DNA of 64,000 nt from Chitinophaga agrisoli (GTDB lineage Bacteria > Bacteroidota > Bacteroidia > Chitinophagales > Chitinophagaceae), in assembly GCF_008386695.1 (NCBI RefSeq), contig NZ_VUOC01000002.1:426481-490480 (forward strand), given 5' to 3'. The stretch's first letter is position 1, and each line of letters opens with the position of its first letter. Shown piece after piece: positions 15,889-24,697 of the stretch. The notes beneath the pieces were generated by a model. That model was not told the origin of the DNA, did no database searches, and saw nothing but the letters and a program-made list of their open reading frames with translations. Made by a program: the position numbers and the translations under genes.

Positions 15889-18800
15889 ATGCCATTCAGA
15901 TCAATTTTTACTGCCGCCGTACTGTTTTGCCTTGTAGGGAATTTACAGGCACAGGCTCCGCACCTGTATTTCGAAAGACTTACTACAGAAAACGGCTTGT
16001 CGCACAATATGGTCAACTGCTTTTTACAGGATAAACGCGGTTTTATGTGGATCGGAACAGAGAATGGGCTGAACCGTTATGATGGCCATACCTTTACCGT
16101 ATTCCGGAATGAGCCGGGTAATGCCGCCTCGCTTTCAGGAAATATCATCACTGATATCATAGAAGACAATGACCAGCTTTTATGGATCGCCACCGCAGAC
16201 GGCGGGTTAACCAAGTATGATCACCGCCTGCCCCCTGCGGAGCAGTTTAAACAATACCGGCATTCGCAGACAGACAGCGCATCGATTCCCGTCAATATTA
16301 TTAATACCCTGCTATACGACCCGCATGGCTATCTCTGGCTGGGCACCGGCGGGAAAGGGATATGGCGCTTTGATAAGCGCACGGAACGGTTTGACCAGCC
16401 GGTAAAAAAAGGCACCCAGGGGATCCTTGACCTTTGTATGGATGCCAGTGGCATTATCTGGGCGGGCCGGCAGGGAGGCGGCCTCTTAAAGATCAATCCG
16501 CGTGATCTCAGCTACCAGATGGATGAACGATATACCAACCTGTATGCCAACCTGCCCCATATGAGCGTAACCGCACTGTTTTGCGACCGTAAAAAGAATA
16601 TGTGGTACGGCTCATGGGATAAAGTGATCTACCGGTTCAACGCCGCTACCGGCAGAGAAGAAATGTTTGAAGAGAACAAACACCCACCGGGTTTTCTGAA
16701 TGATGAGATCTCCAGCTTTGCGGAAGACCATAACGGGCTGCTATGGATGGGCGGCGGCAGTAAGGGGCTGCAGGTATATGATCCGGTACAGCAACGTTTC
16801 TATCATTACGGCTATGATCCGGCGCTGGAGGGCACGGTTAGCGCGGACCGGATCAATTGCATCTATACTGATAAAGATGGCGTAGTATGGCTGGGCACCA
16901 GCAAAGGCATCAGCATCCATCACCCATTGCAAAAACAATTTGAGCAGGTATTCCTTCCTCCCGTAGCAGGGGATGAAAAGCGCCCCACTATCTATGATCT
17001 TTACCGGGACGATAATAATGATCTGTGGATCGGCGCCAGTAATGGCCTGTATATCTATCACCCTGCCACGGGCTCTTTCCGGCATTTGCCGCTGCAGTAT
17101 AATGGCGTTTCCCTGAGCGTTACAAAATTCTTCCGGGATGAAAACGGGGCCATTTACCTGGGCACCAACTACTCCCTATTCCGCTTTAATGCGCAAAACC
17201 ACCAAATAACGTTACTGCCCAATACGGAAAAGGACGCCGTAATGAACAAGATCATTAAATCGAGGGTGGTATCTATTGTGCGGGACACGATTGACGGCCA
17301 TCCGGTGCTGCTGGTATCACCCTATGGGCATTTCCTGGCGTATTATGATCTCACGGAGCAGCGCTGGGTATCGCGGATGGATACGGTACGGAATATACTG
17401 CCGCGTTACCACCTTACGGATAATCTTATCAGGAAGATCTTCAAGACCCGCAGTGGAAAAATATGGCTGGCCACCACCAGGACCGGTCTTGGCAACTGGG
17501 CCAAACACCCGCATCCGTGGGTGGAATACCTGTATAATAACCCTGCCATGCCGGGCACTATCAGCAATGATAATGTATATGATATGGCGGAGGACGATAA
17601 GGGTAATCTGTGGCTAAGCACCTATGGCGGCGGATTGAACTATTTTGACACCAGCTCCCGCAGGTTTACCCATGTACCGGATTCTGAAAACCTGCTGGAA
17701 GGGCTCCAACTCGATAACAAAGGACATGTATGGATGATCAGTAACGGGAACCTGCATAAATACGCTCCCGAAGACAAGTTATATTTTTCCTACCAGCTGC
17801 CGGATATTGAAAGATCCGGCGGCGTATCCGGCCCCATCTGCAAAGATCGTAATGGCCATATGTGCGTGGCGGGGCCTGGGTATTTCATCACATTCAACCC
17901 AACGGCGCTGATCAGGCAAAACCGGCAGCCCAATATCTATTTTACAGACCTTAAAATATTCAATACCTCTTACAGCCAGCTGTTAGCAAAAGATAAGATC
18001 ATCCTGCGCCACAACCAGAACTATTTCAGGATCGAATTTGCCGCGCCCTTCTATTCCCCGGGACGCGATGTACGGTATGCCTATCAGCTGGCAGGATGGG
18101 ATAAGGACTGGGTAGAGATAGGGCAGGAACAGTTTGCGCAGTTTTCCAACCTCCGTGGCGGGGAATACGTTTTCCGGGTAAAATCCAGTAATAGCCAGGG
18201 GATCTGGAGCGAAAAAACGGCCAGCATCCGTATTGTCATTATCCCTCCCTTCTGGCAGCGGTGGCAATTCTATGTGCTATTATCCCTGCTGATCATTGGC
18301 GCCCTCTTTGGCATTCACCGCTACCGGGTCAATGAGCTATTGAAGAGACAGGCCATCCGGAATAAGATCGCCCAGGACCTGCATGATGATGTGGGCTCCA
18401 CGCTGAGCAGTATTGCCGTATACAGCCAGGTAGCAAAGATATATTACGAGCAGCAACGGCCGGACGCGCTGAAAGACACTATTGACAAGATCAATGACAC
18501 GGCGGGTGAAATGATCGTAGACATGAATGATATCGTTTGGGCCATCAATCCCCGTAATGACAGCATGCACACCATCTTGCAGCGGATGGAATCTTTTGCC
18601 AGGCCGCTGACGACGGCAAAAGGCATCAGTTTCCATTTTGATACTGATGAGGACGTGCAACAGATCAGCTTAAGCATGACGCGCCGTAAGAACTTTTACC
18701 TCATCTTCCGGGAATCAGTGAATAATGTGCTCAAATATGCCGGCTGCCGGCATTTATGGGTAAAGGTCAGGAAGGAGCACCATCACCTGGTGATGATCAT

Positions 18801-18978
18801 ACAGGACGATGGCAAAGGATTTGAGCCGGAGAAAGTAAAGATCAATGCCTCCCAGTCGCTATCAGGTAACGGATTACACAATATGCAGATGCGGGCGGAG
18901 GAAATGAAAGGCAGTTTAACCATTACCAGCCGGCCCGGACAGGGGACCACCATCCAGCTACGGTTTCCGGTTACTTAA
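15889..18978 (+). CDS. Two-component-propeller sensor histidine kinase
   Basis: This 1029-residue membrane kinase has a signal peptide (cleavage near LQAQ, residue 22), about a dozen Reg_prop beta-propeller repeats (ENGLSHNMVNC, RGFMWIGTENGLNRYDG, WLGTSKGISI, WLSTYGGGLNYF), a Y_Y_Y domain (YAYQLAGWDKDWVEIG, residues about 725-790), one membrane helix (about 788-808), HisKA_3 with His832 in DLHDDVGSTLSS, and a HATPase domain (ESVNNVLKYAG, DDGKGFE, GNGLHNMQMRAEEM). The propellers sense a periplasmic ligand. It lacks a receiver domain, so the phosphate goes to a separate regulator, almost certainly the NarL-type gene 71 bp downstream. Confidence 0.93.
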   Translation: MPFRSIFTAAVLFCLVGNLQAQAPHLYFERLTTENGLSHNMVNCFLQDKRGFMWIGTENGLNRYDGHTFTVFRNEPGNAASLSGNIITDIIEDNDQLLWIATADGGLTKYDHRLPPAEQFKQYRHSQTDSASIPVNIINTLLYDPHGYLWLGTGGKGIWRFDKRTERFDQPVKKGTQGILDLCMDASGIIWAGRQGGGLLKINPRDLSYQMDERYTNLYANLPHMSVTALFCDRKKNMWYGSWDKVIYRFNAATGREEMFEENKHPPGFLNDEISSFAEDHNGLLWMGGGSKGLQVYDPVQQRFYHYGYDPALEGTVSADRINCIYTDKDGVVWLGTSKGISIHHPLQKQFEQVFLPPVAGDEKRPTIYDLYRDDNNDLWIGASNGLYIYHPATGSFRHLPLQYNGVSLSVTKFFRDENGAIYLGTNYSLFRFNAQNHQITLLPNTEKDAVMNKIIKSRVVSIVRDTIDGHPVLLVSPYGHFLAYYDLTEQRWVSRMDTVRNILPRYHLTDNLIRKIFKTRSGKIWLATTRTGLGNWAKHPHPWVEYLYNNPAMPGTISNDNVYDMAEDDKGNLWLSTYGGGLNYFDTSSRRFTHVPDSENLLEGLQLDNKGHVWMISNGNLHKYAPEDKLYFSYQLPDIERSGGVSGPICKDRNGHMCVAGPGYFITFNPTALIRQNRQPNIYFTDLKIFNTSYSQLLAKDKIILRHNQNYFRIEFAAPFYSPGRDVRYAYQLAGWDKDWVEIGQEQFAQFSNLRGGEYVFRVKSSNSQGIWSEKTASIRIVIIPPFWQRWQFYVLLSLLIIGALFGIHRYRVNELLKRQAIRNKIAQDLHDDVGSTLSSIAVYSQVAKIYYEQQRPDALKDTIDKINDTAGEMIVDMNDIVWAINPRNDSMHTILQRMESFARPLTTAKGISFHFDTDEDVQQISLSMTRRKNFYLIFRESVNNVLKYAGCRHLWVKVRKEHHHLVMIIQDDGKGFEPEKVKINASQSLSGNGLHNMQMRAEEMKGSLTITSRPGQGTTIQLRFPVT

Positions 18979-18986
18979 CAGGACGC

Positions 18987-19008
18987 CTCCCCAGTTTTGG
19001 GGATTGCG
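18987..19008 (+). promoter_or_regulatory. Dyad element upstream of the NarL-type regulator gene
   Basis: The element CCTCCCCA, two variable bases, TTTGGGGATTGC contains the dyad CCCCA-N4-TGGGG (18989-19002). The same element, with 20 of 22 bases identical, occurs in inverted orientation at 20545-20566, upstream of the PAS-LuxR gene. Its TTTG could also act as a -33 box, with TAATTTAC 17 bp downstream. An operator for one of the adjacent regulators is the likely role. Confidence 0.65.
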
Positions 19009-19049
19009 GTATTGCATAATTTACAAGAACTTAGATAATATCTCCACTT

Positions 19050-19691
19050 ATGAGCATACGCATTGCAATATTTGACGATAACAAAAACGTAAGGGACGGT
19101 ATCGCATTGTTATTAAGGACCGTACCCGATGTAGAAATAGCCGGTTCCTTTTCCCATGCATTGGATTGTGTACAGGACGTCCGGAACAGCCGGCCGGATG
19201 TGATCCTGATGGATATTGAGATGCCCGGCATATCCGGCATTGAGGCGGTGCGCCTTATCAAACAAGCATTTCCGGATATACAGATCTTAATGCAGACCGC
19301 CTTTGAAGATGATGAGCGCGTATTTGCGTCGATCTGCGCCGGCGCTTCCGGGTACATCCTGAAGAACCATCTGGACAGCCTTTTAACAGATTCCATTGCC
19401 TCCCTTCAGTGCGGTGGCGCGCCTATGTCGCCTTCCATTGCCCGTAAGGTGCTGGAAAAACTGCAGCAGATGCCGGTACAAACAGCGCCCCCTGTGGATT
19501 ACCACCTCTCTCCCCGCGAAAAGGAGGTGCTGGCCTGTATTGTGGAAGGGCTGAGCTATAAGATGATCGCAGACCGGCTGCATATCAGTTACGAAACGGT
19601 ACGCAGCCATGTAAAAAAGATCTACGAAAAGCTGCATGTAGCGTCCCTTACAGAAACCGTGGCAAAAGCTATTAATCATAAGCTGATCTGA
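19050..19691 (+). CDS. NarL/LuxR-type response regulator
   Basis: The receiver domain has the acidic pair Asp9-Asp10 and phospho-acceptor Asp55 in LMDIEMPG, with the conserved Thr in MQTAFEDD and Lys in YILKNH. The C-terminal LuxR helix-turn-helix spans about residues 148-211 (LSPREKEVLACIVEGLSYKMIADRL, TVRSHVKKIYEKLHV). It is the cognate partner of the propeller kinase just upstream on the same strand. Its stop codon directly abuts the stop of the opposing PAS-LuxR gene, leaving no intergenic bases. Confidence 0.94.
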   Translation: MSIRIAIFDDNKNVRDGIALLLRTVPDVEIAGSFSHALDCVQDVRNSRPDVILMDIEMPGISGIEAVRLIKQAFPDIQILMQTAFEDDERVFASICAGASGYILKNHLDSLLTDSIASLQCGGAPMSPSIARKVLEKLQQMPVQTAPPVDYHLSPREKEVLACIVEGLSYKMIADRLHISYETVRSHVKKIYEKLHVASLTETVAKAINHKLI

Positions 19692-20468
19692 TCATACGGC
19701 AGCCGCCAGTCCACTTACATCCAACCGGTTCAGGAGCTCAATTACATTATTGACCTGGAATTTTTCGAACAGCTTCTGCCGCATGTTCCGCACCGTATTG
19801 GGGCTGATACGCAGGCAGCCGGCCGCCTCTTTTATGGAAAGCCCTTGTTTCATCAGGGGGATCAGCTCGTTCTCGCGGGGCGTAAGCTGAGCGGTAGCCT
19901 CGCTGGCGGCATAATATTCCAACACTTTTTCGTTATACCCCGTTTTATAAGCTGTCATTTTGAAACCGGAGAAGGTCCCCTCATGGCTGATATCCCGGAG
20001 CAACAGGAAATACAGCCGCTGCCCATTCTTTAGCCGGATCATAGCCTTTTCGTCATGGATACAGATATACCTGCCATCTGTCCGCAATACCCGGTAATTG
20101 AATATAAACCGGAACCTGTCATGTTCTTCCGGGTCTTCCTTCTGGAGCAATCCTTCGAGCAGATGAATGCCCTTGTTAAAATCGGCCATATCCGCCGGGT
20201 GCACGCGGTCGAAAAAATTATCCAGATGCCAGGTTTCAATACCGATGGACGGATCAAGCCCTAACAGATCGCGGAAATTTTCACTTATGTAAAAAAAGTT
20301 CGAGTGCATGAACCGGCAGGTGCAGATGGTCCATTCAGGAAAGATCCTATGCAGGTTGCAGAAGGTGTGCATGATCTCCTCGTCTATTTCTTCCGCCTCC
20401 CGGTGATCAGGATCGAGAAAGGAAATGATGTGATTGACACGCCTCTTCAATAAAAGATGTGAATGCAT
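19692..20468 (-). CDS. PAS-domain LuxR-type transcriptional regulator
   Basis: The 258-residue protein has a PAS-like region (about 50-175: FMHSNFFYISENFRDLLGLDPSIG, VHPADMADF, FNYRVLRTDGRYICIHD) and a C-terminal LuxR helix-turn-helix (LTPRENELIPLMKQGLSIKEAAGCLRISPNTVRNMRQKLFEKFQV). It has no receiver domain or membrane segment. The start region faces the lipocalin-like gene, and a dyad shared with the NarL-type regulator gene lies about 77 bp upstream of the ATG. It probably responds to a small ligand or redox state through PAS. Its target genes are not known. Confidence 0.87.
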   Translation of the reverse strand: MHSHLLLKRRVNHIISFLDPDHREAEEIDEEIMHTFCNLHRIFPEWTICTCRFMHSNFFYISENFRDLLGLDPSIGIETWHLDNFFDRVHPADMADFNKGIHLLEGLLQKEDPEEHDRFRFIFNYRVLRTDGRYICIHDEKAMIRLKNGQRLYFLLLRDISHEGTFSGFKMTAYKTGYNEKVLEYYAASEATAQLTPRENELIPLMKQGLSIKEAAGCLRISPNTVRNMRQKLFEKFQVNNVIELLNRLDVSGLAAAV

Positions 20469-20544
20469 TTGGGGTGTTCAATTTAAATTAAATAATACTG
20501 CTACAGAAAAATAAGTAACAAACTTAACCTTCTTTCAAATACCC

Positions 20545-20566
20545 GGCAATCCCCAAATGTGGGGAG
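20545..20566 (-). promoter_or_regulatory. Copy of the CCTCCCCA..TTTGGGGATTGC dyad element
   Basis: Read on the minus strand this segment matches 20 of 22 bases of the element at 18987-19008, with the CCCCA-N4-TGGGG dyad at 20551-20564. It has the same orientation relative to the PAS-LuxR gene as the first copy has to the NarL-type gene. It could also affect the divergent lipocalin/peroxidase operon. Confidence 0.65.
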
Positions 20567-20612
20567 GTGGCGATGGTAGAAATTCACTATTTCCCGCGGC
20601 TCCCAATGCCAA

Positions 20613-20620
20613 TAATTTTG
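20613..20620 (+). promoter_or_regulatory. -7 promoter box TAATTTTG of the lipocalin-peroxidase operon
   Basis: TAATTTTG is a full TAnnTTTG match; a TTTC 19 bp upstream could be a degenerate -33 box. The leader before ATG 20659 would be about 30 nt. Confidence 0.5.
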
Positions 20621-20658
20621 TGCCCGTTAAAACAATTGCGTAAAAAAAAAGAATTGTT

Positions 20659-21012
20659 ATGAAAATTGTATTGCTCTATGTGGCCGTAATGGCATCCATT
20701 GTAATGGCCGAAGACCGCCTCACCGGCAGATGGGAAAGCCAACCCTCCCCCAAGGGTAATGTAACCGGCGTAGTCTTTAAAACGGATCACAGTTTTGAAG
20801 GGTATGTAAACAAAAAACCCTTTGTAAGCGGAACATATACGCTCCAGGACGACATATTTACCTTCAGCGATAATGGCTGTGAAGGAAAAAGAGGCGTATA
20901 TAAGATCTTTTTTTTCAGTAATGCCGACTCCCTCCGCCTTATCCCGATAGTAGACAGCTGCGCTGAAAGAAAGCAAGGAATGAGCAAGCTAGTCATGGGA
21001 AGAGTAAAATAA
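20659..21012 (+). CDS. Small secreted lipocalin-like protein
   Basis: The 117-residue protein has a short signal peptide (cleavage near VMAED, residue 17). The mature part begins LTGRWES, which is the lipocalin-type opening, and continues with alternating strands (GVVFKTDHSFEGYVN, SGTYTLQDDIFTFSDNG). Two Cys residues, in DNGC and DSC, could form a disulphide. The ligand is unknown. It is 12 bp upstream of the di-haem peroxidase gene and is surely co-transcribed, so a role in redox or haem handling is conceivable. Confidence 0.75.
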   Translation: MKIVLLYVAVMASIVMAEDRLTGRWESQPSPKGNVTGVVFKTDHSFEGYVNKKPFVSGTYTLQDDIFTFSDNGCEGKRGVYKIFFFSNADSLRLIPIVDSCAERKQGMSKLVMGRVK

Positions 21013-21024
21013 TCCGCTATTATC

Positions 21025-21975
21025 ATGAAACAATTGATCATTTCAGGTGCTGTCGCGATCGTTGTGCTGCTGGTTCCCATGTCCTTTAAGGATAAGGAGC
21101 CGGCAGACATCGCCGGACTGGGCGCGTTGCTGTTCTTTGATCCGGTCCTTTCTGTGGACCGTACGATCAGCTGCGGCAGCTGTCACCAGCCCAGCCATGC
21201 TTTTGCTGATACCGGTATGGTAAGCACCGGCGTAGGCGGCCGCAAAGGCGTGCGTAATACCCCCACCGCCATGAATGTAAGACTGCAGAATTCCTTTTTC
21301 TGGGATGGCCGCGCCGCCAGCCTGGAAGAGCAAGCCCTGGCCCCAATTGCCAACCCCATCGAGATGAACCTGCCGGTACCGGTGGCTTTGCAGCGCTTGC
21401 GGCAGCAGCCTGCTTACCGGCAGTATTTTAAAAAGCTCTTTGACCGCGAGCCGGATAGCAGTAGCCTGGCCGCCGCCCTGGCCGCTTTTGAGCGTACATT
21501 GGAAACCAGTGACAGCCCGTTTGACAACTGGAAATTCAGCGATGATCCTGCGGCGGTTAGCGATGCCGCTAAACGCGGGTTTACCCTTTTTAATGGTAAG
21601 GGTAAATGTGTGCAGTGCCATTTTGGGGCTGATCTCACCCAGCGCGATTTCCGGAATATAGGCCTGTATAATGGTACTACGCTGAATGACAGCGGGCGTG
21701 CCGTGGTTACCGGACAGCCGGGCGACCTGGGCAAGTTTAAGACCGGATCGCTGCGTAATGTGGCGGTTACGCCGCCCTATATGCATAATGGCATGTTCAG
21801 AACACTGGAAGAGGTGATCGAGTTCTATAATGAGCCGGAAAAGTTTGTGCCGGATGCCGTAAACAGGGATAGTATACTGGCAAAGCCGCTGGGTTTAACG
21901 GCGGATGAGAAAAAAGATCTGCTGGCCTTTCTCCATTCACTGACTGATAAGCGGTTCAGTGGCCCCACTAATTAG
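21025..21975 (+). CDS. Di-haem cytochrome c peroxidase
   Basis: The protein is a periplasmic CcpA/MauG-type di-haem enzyme that reduces hydrogen peroxide with electrons from c-type cytochromes. It has an N-terminal signal or anchor, haem motif 1 at Cys50-x-x-Cys53-His54 (CGSCHQ), haem motif 2 at Cys195-x-x-Cys198-His199 (CVQCHF), and family phrases LGALLFFDPVLSVD, RNTPTAMNV, FFWDGRAASLEEQA, TGSLRNVAVTPPYMHNGMF and LGLTADEKKDLLAFLHSL. The 316-residue length is normal. A two-way terminator follows. Confidence 0.94.
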   Translation: MKQLIISGAVAIVVLLVPMSFKDKEPADIAGLGALLFFDPVLSVDRTISCGSCHQPSHAFADTGMVSTGVGGRKGVRNTPTAMNVRLQNSFFWDGRAASLEEQALAPIANPIEMNLPVPVALQRLRQQPAYRQYFKKLFDREPDSSSLAAALAAFERTLETSDSPFDNWKFSDDPAAVSDAAKRGFTLFNGKGKCVQCHFGADLTQRDFRNIGLYNGTTLNDSGRAVVTGQPGDLGKFKTGSLRNVAVTPPYMHNGMFRTLEEVIEFYNEPEKFVPDAVNRDSILAKPLGLTADEKKDLLAFLHSLTDKRFSGPTN

Positions 21976-21984
21976 GTTTACGTA

Positions 21985-22016
21985 CAAAAGGCTCCGGAAC
22001 CGGAGCCCTTTGCGTT
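21985..22016. terminator. Bidirectional terminator between peroxidase gene and arsenic operon end
   Basis: Arms GGCTCCGG (21990-21997) and CCGGAGCC (22000-22007) form a tight hairpin with A-rich sequence on the left and T-rich sequence on the right, so it works for the plus-strand peroxidase gene and for the minus-strand Cys-rich peptide gene. Confidence 0.8.
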
Positions 22017-22019
22017 TTC

Positions 22020-22178
22020 TTAATGACAACACTGTCCACCGCAACAGTTTGTCTGTTTTTTACAGCACTGTTCTTTCTGGACAGCTGCTTTTTGTTTTTT
22101 AGCTTTTCTATCAACGCCGGCAGCCATCGCTGCGGTAAGGCCTATAATACAAAGGCCTGCTAAAACTAACTGTTTCAT
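22020..22178 (-). CDS. 52-residue secreted Cys-rich peptide at the end of the arsenic operon
   Basis: This short open frame starts at ATG 22178 and stops at 22020. It encodes a signal peptide (MKQLVLAGLC.. with cleavage near AMAAG, residue 20) followed by a Lys-rich linker and a tail with three Cys pairs: Cys38-39, Cys45-46, Cys50-51, then His52 as the last residue. Codon use fits a real gene and it sits 72 bp after the SigZ-like gene on the same strand. The CC-N5-CC-N3-CC spacing suggests binding of a soft metal or trivalent arsenic in the periplasm. No named family is recognised. Confidence 0.75.
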   Translation of the reverse strand: MKQLVLAGLCIIGLTAAMAAGVDRKAKKQKAAVQKEQCCKKQTNCCGGQCCH

Positions 22179-22250
22179 CTGGATAAGAATTTGTTTAAAA
22201 GTGGTTTATCCACTATATGACGCAGGTTCCTGGAAAAGGATGCAGGATTT

Positions 22251-22820
22251 TCAGCAATTGCCGGTTTTACAGTGTGCGCTGCTGCAGCAGGATAAGATGT
22301 TGCCGTATTTATCAAACTCATAATTACAGCATTGGAGGATGATTTCCTTTAGTTTCTCCCGGGCGCGCTGCACCCTGGATTTGGCTGCCGGAAGGGAAAT
22401 ATCCAATTTGTCTGCCAGTTGTTGCTGTGTGTGTCCTTCCAGCTCAGTAAGGATCAGCGCCTGCCGGTAAATTTCCGGTAAGGTTTCGATCATCGGACGG
22501 AGGCAACAGTCTGCGAGCTGGTATTCGCTTAATTCGTCCTGTTTGTCTTCCAGCAGGCTGATGATCTCATCATTTTCCAGCGCTGGCGCCCGCTGCTGCT
22601 TACGGTGGTAATCAGTAACAGCGTTATGCGCCATCTGGAATAAATAGGCCCTGATATTCCCGGCTTTCTCTATTTTCCCGATGTTAATGTAAACTTTGAG
22701 ATACAGATCCTGCAGTATATCGTTGCATTGGTCCGTATAATTCAGCTTCTGGTGGATGAAAGTCTCCAGGGATCCGCTGAATTGTTCCCAGACGGCGAGA
22801 GATGTTGTTTGTATATCCAT
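22251..22820 (-). CDS. sigZ: SigZ-like ECF sigma factor with Cys-rich C-terminal tail
   Basis: Regions 2 and 4 of an ECF sigma factor are clear: QCNDILQDLYLKVYINIGKI, NIRAYLFQMAHNAVTDYHRKQ, LPEIYRQALILTELEGHTQQQLADKLDISLPAAKSRVQRAREKLKEI. Beyond region 4 is a tail of about 27 residues with Cys164-165, Cys178-179, Cys184 and Cys189 around the phrase EFDKYGNIL, as in SigZ relatives. Two further Cys lie at 105-106. The tail may sense metal or arsenic directly. The gene is 11 bp after the metallophosphoesterase gene and has no visible promoter of its own; no dedicated anti-sigma gene is seen. Confidence 0.9.
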   Translation of the reverse strand: MDIQTTSLAVWEQFSGSLETFIHQKLNYTDQCNDILQDLYLKVYINIGKIEKAGNIRAYLFQMAHNAVTDYHRKQQRAPALENDEIISLLEDKQDELSEYQLADCCLRPMIETLPEIYRQALILTELEGHTQQQLADKLDISLPAAKSRVQRAREKLKEIILQCCNYEFDKYGNILSCCSSAHCKTGNC

Positions 22821-22831
22821 TGGCGGGTCTT

Positions 22832-23605
22832 TTATACGCCTCTTCTGAGGCTTTCAGCATAGGCATCTGGCAAAGGACTGTTCTCTACGGCCTGAGCGGC
22901 TTTTTCCACATCATATGTAAAGCGGATAAACTCCACCTGGGCGGCGTCTTTGTCCAATACACTGCTGTGCTCATTGAGATGTAATAATACATACCCTCCC
23001 CTGGGATCGCCATCTTTGGGCTTACCTACGGAGCCAATGTTGATGGCATGGCGGTAGTGCGGACCTTCTCCCGGTACGGCGGGTAATATGCGATGATAGG
23101 GTTTGTGGGTATGGCCAAAGCACATAATATCCGCATCAGCGTCCTGCATGATCCGGAGCAGGCTCTTCTCGTCCCGGTCCTCAAACAGGTACTCATTGAT
23201 CTTCCGGGGGCTGCCGTGTACCAGCAGGAGATTTAGCCTGTCGTTGTTTAGCTGGAACTCAATTTTGAGATGGGCAGGCAAAGTGCGGAGGTATTGGCGT
23301 TCCTTTTCTTCCACGATCTGATTGGTAAAAGAAATAGATACGGCGCCATTCGCTTTTTCAGCATCTGTTTTGTAAGCACAGCCGCAATCGTCAATAGCCC
23401 GGCCAATACCAAAATCATAATTACCGGCGATGGCAGGGATACGGCGCTTACGAATTTCCCGGATCACTTCATTGGGCCAGATGTTGTAACCTACCAGGTC
23501 GCCCAGGCAGTAGATGGCATCCGGCTGACGGGTATCTACATCGTTAAAGAAAGCTTCCAGCGCCGGTAAATTGGCGTGAATGTCACTGAATAGTGCGATT
23601 TTCAT
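22832..23605 (-). CDS. Calcineurin-like metallophosphoesterase in the arsenic operon
   Basis: The 257-residue enzyme has the metallophosphoesterase motifs Asp8-Ile-His10 (FSDIHAN), GDLVGY (Asp36), GNYD (Asn62; the usual His is Tyr), LLLVHGSPR and FGHTHKPY, so a two-metal phosphoesterase centre is likely. It is a YfcE/MJ0936-like cytosolic protein without a signal. ATG 23605 is used since the extra 19 residues of the longer frame overlap the end of acr3 and precede the core strand. It lies 1 bp from acr3. Such genes recur in Bacteroidota ars operons; the substrate is unknown. Confidence 0.88.
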   Translation of the reverse strand: MKIALFSDIHANLPALEAFFNDVDTRQPDAIYCLGDLVGYNIWPNEVIREIRKRRIPAIAGNYDFGIGRAIDDCGCAYKTDAEKANGAVSISFTNQIVEEKERQYLRTLPAHLKIEFQLNNDRLNLLLVHGSPRKINEYLFEDRDEKSLLRIMQDADADIMCFGHTHKPYHRILPAVPGEGPHYRHAINIGSVGKPKDGDPRGGYVLLHLNEHSSVLDKDAAQVEFIRFTYDVEKAAQAVENSPLPDAYAESLRRGV

Positions 23606-23606
23606 A

Positions 23607-24686
23607 TTATGCGCGTTGTAATGTTGCAGGTCTGTAATATTTCTTTCTGAGCCAGAAGGCAACGTTCACCAGTGCGATCAGCGCTGGTACTTCTACCAGT
23701 GGACCGATCACGCCTACAAAGGCCTGTCCGGAGTTGATGCCGAATACGCCAATAGCTACCGCGATAGCCAGCTCGAAGTTGTTGCCGGCAGCAGTGAAGG
23801 CTATTGATGTGTTTTTTGAGTAGTCTGCCCCCATCAGCTTCCCTAACAGGAAGCTGACCAGGAACATGATGGCGAAATAGACCATCAACGGTATGGCGAT
23901 CCTTACTACGTCCAGCGGAATATGAACGATCAATCTTCCCTTAAGGCTGAACATCACCACAATGGTAAATAAGAGGGCGATGAGGGTGATGGGTGAAATA
24001 AACGGTATATACTTTTCGCGGAACCAGGTTTCTCCCTTCCAGGCAATAAGACCGTAGCGGCTGATAATGCCCGCGGCGAAAGGAATGCCAAGGTAGATGG
24101 CTACGCTTTGGGCTATTTCTCCTATAGTAACCTGTACGCTGATCCCTTTCATCCCAAAAACCGTTGGAAGCCATGTAATGAAAATATAGGCGTATACACT
24201 ATACAACAGTACCTGAAATATGCTATTGAGGGCAACCAGTCCGGCGGCGTATTCGCGGTTACCGTCTGCCAGCTCATTCCATACAATGACCATGGCAATA
24301 CAGCGGGCCAGCCCTATAAGGATCAAGCCGGTCATGTACTCCGGGTAGCCATGCAGGAATAATACTGCCAGCCCAAACATCAGCGTAGGGCCGATGATCC
24401 AGTTAAGTAACAAGGATACTGATAGCACCTTTTTATCCTTAAATACTTCGCCCATATTTTCATAGTGCACCTTTGTCAGCGGCGGGTACATCATCAATAT
24501 TAACCCGATGGCCAGGGGAACATTGGTGGCGCCACTGGAAAAAGAATTAATAAAAGTGGCGGTGGATGGCCAAAAGTAACCTAATCCAATGCCCAGGGCC
24601 ATGGCAAGTAAGATCCATAGCGTAAGATATCTGTCCAGGAAGCGGAGTTGTTTACGCTGCGCCGGATTACAATTTTGAGTGCTCAT
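23607..24686 (-). CDS. acr3: ACR3-family arsenite efflux permease
   Basis: The 359-residue inner-membrane protein has about ten membrane helices and ACR3 phrases: [39 protein letters not shown], the Cys-containing [44 protein letters not shown] and [20 protein letters not shown]. It extrudes arsenite (and possibly antimonite) using the proton motive force. ATG 24686 gives the normal family length; the longer frame overlaps the upstream GNAT gene. It is the transporter of this operon. No arsenate reductase gene is visible next to it. Confidence 0.95.
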   Translation of the reverse strand: MSTQNCNPAQRKQLRFLDRYLTLWILLAMALGIGLGYFWPSTATFINSFSSGATNVPLAIGLILMMYPPLTKVHYENMGEVFKDKKVLSVSLLLNWIIGPTLMFGLAVLFLHGYPEYMTGLILIGLARCIAMVIVWNELADGNREYAAGLVALNSIFQVLLYSVYAYIFITWLPTVFGMKGISVQVTIGEIAQSVAIYLGIPFAAGIISRYGLIAWKGETWFREKYIPFISPITLIALLFTIVVMFSLKGRLIVHIPLDVVRIAIPLMVYFAIMFLVSFLLGKLMGADYSKNTSIAFTAAGNNFELAIAVAIGVFGINSGQAFVGVIGPLVEVPALIALVNVAFWLRKKYYRPATLQRA

Positions 24687-24697
24687 GTGTGTGTTAT

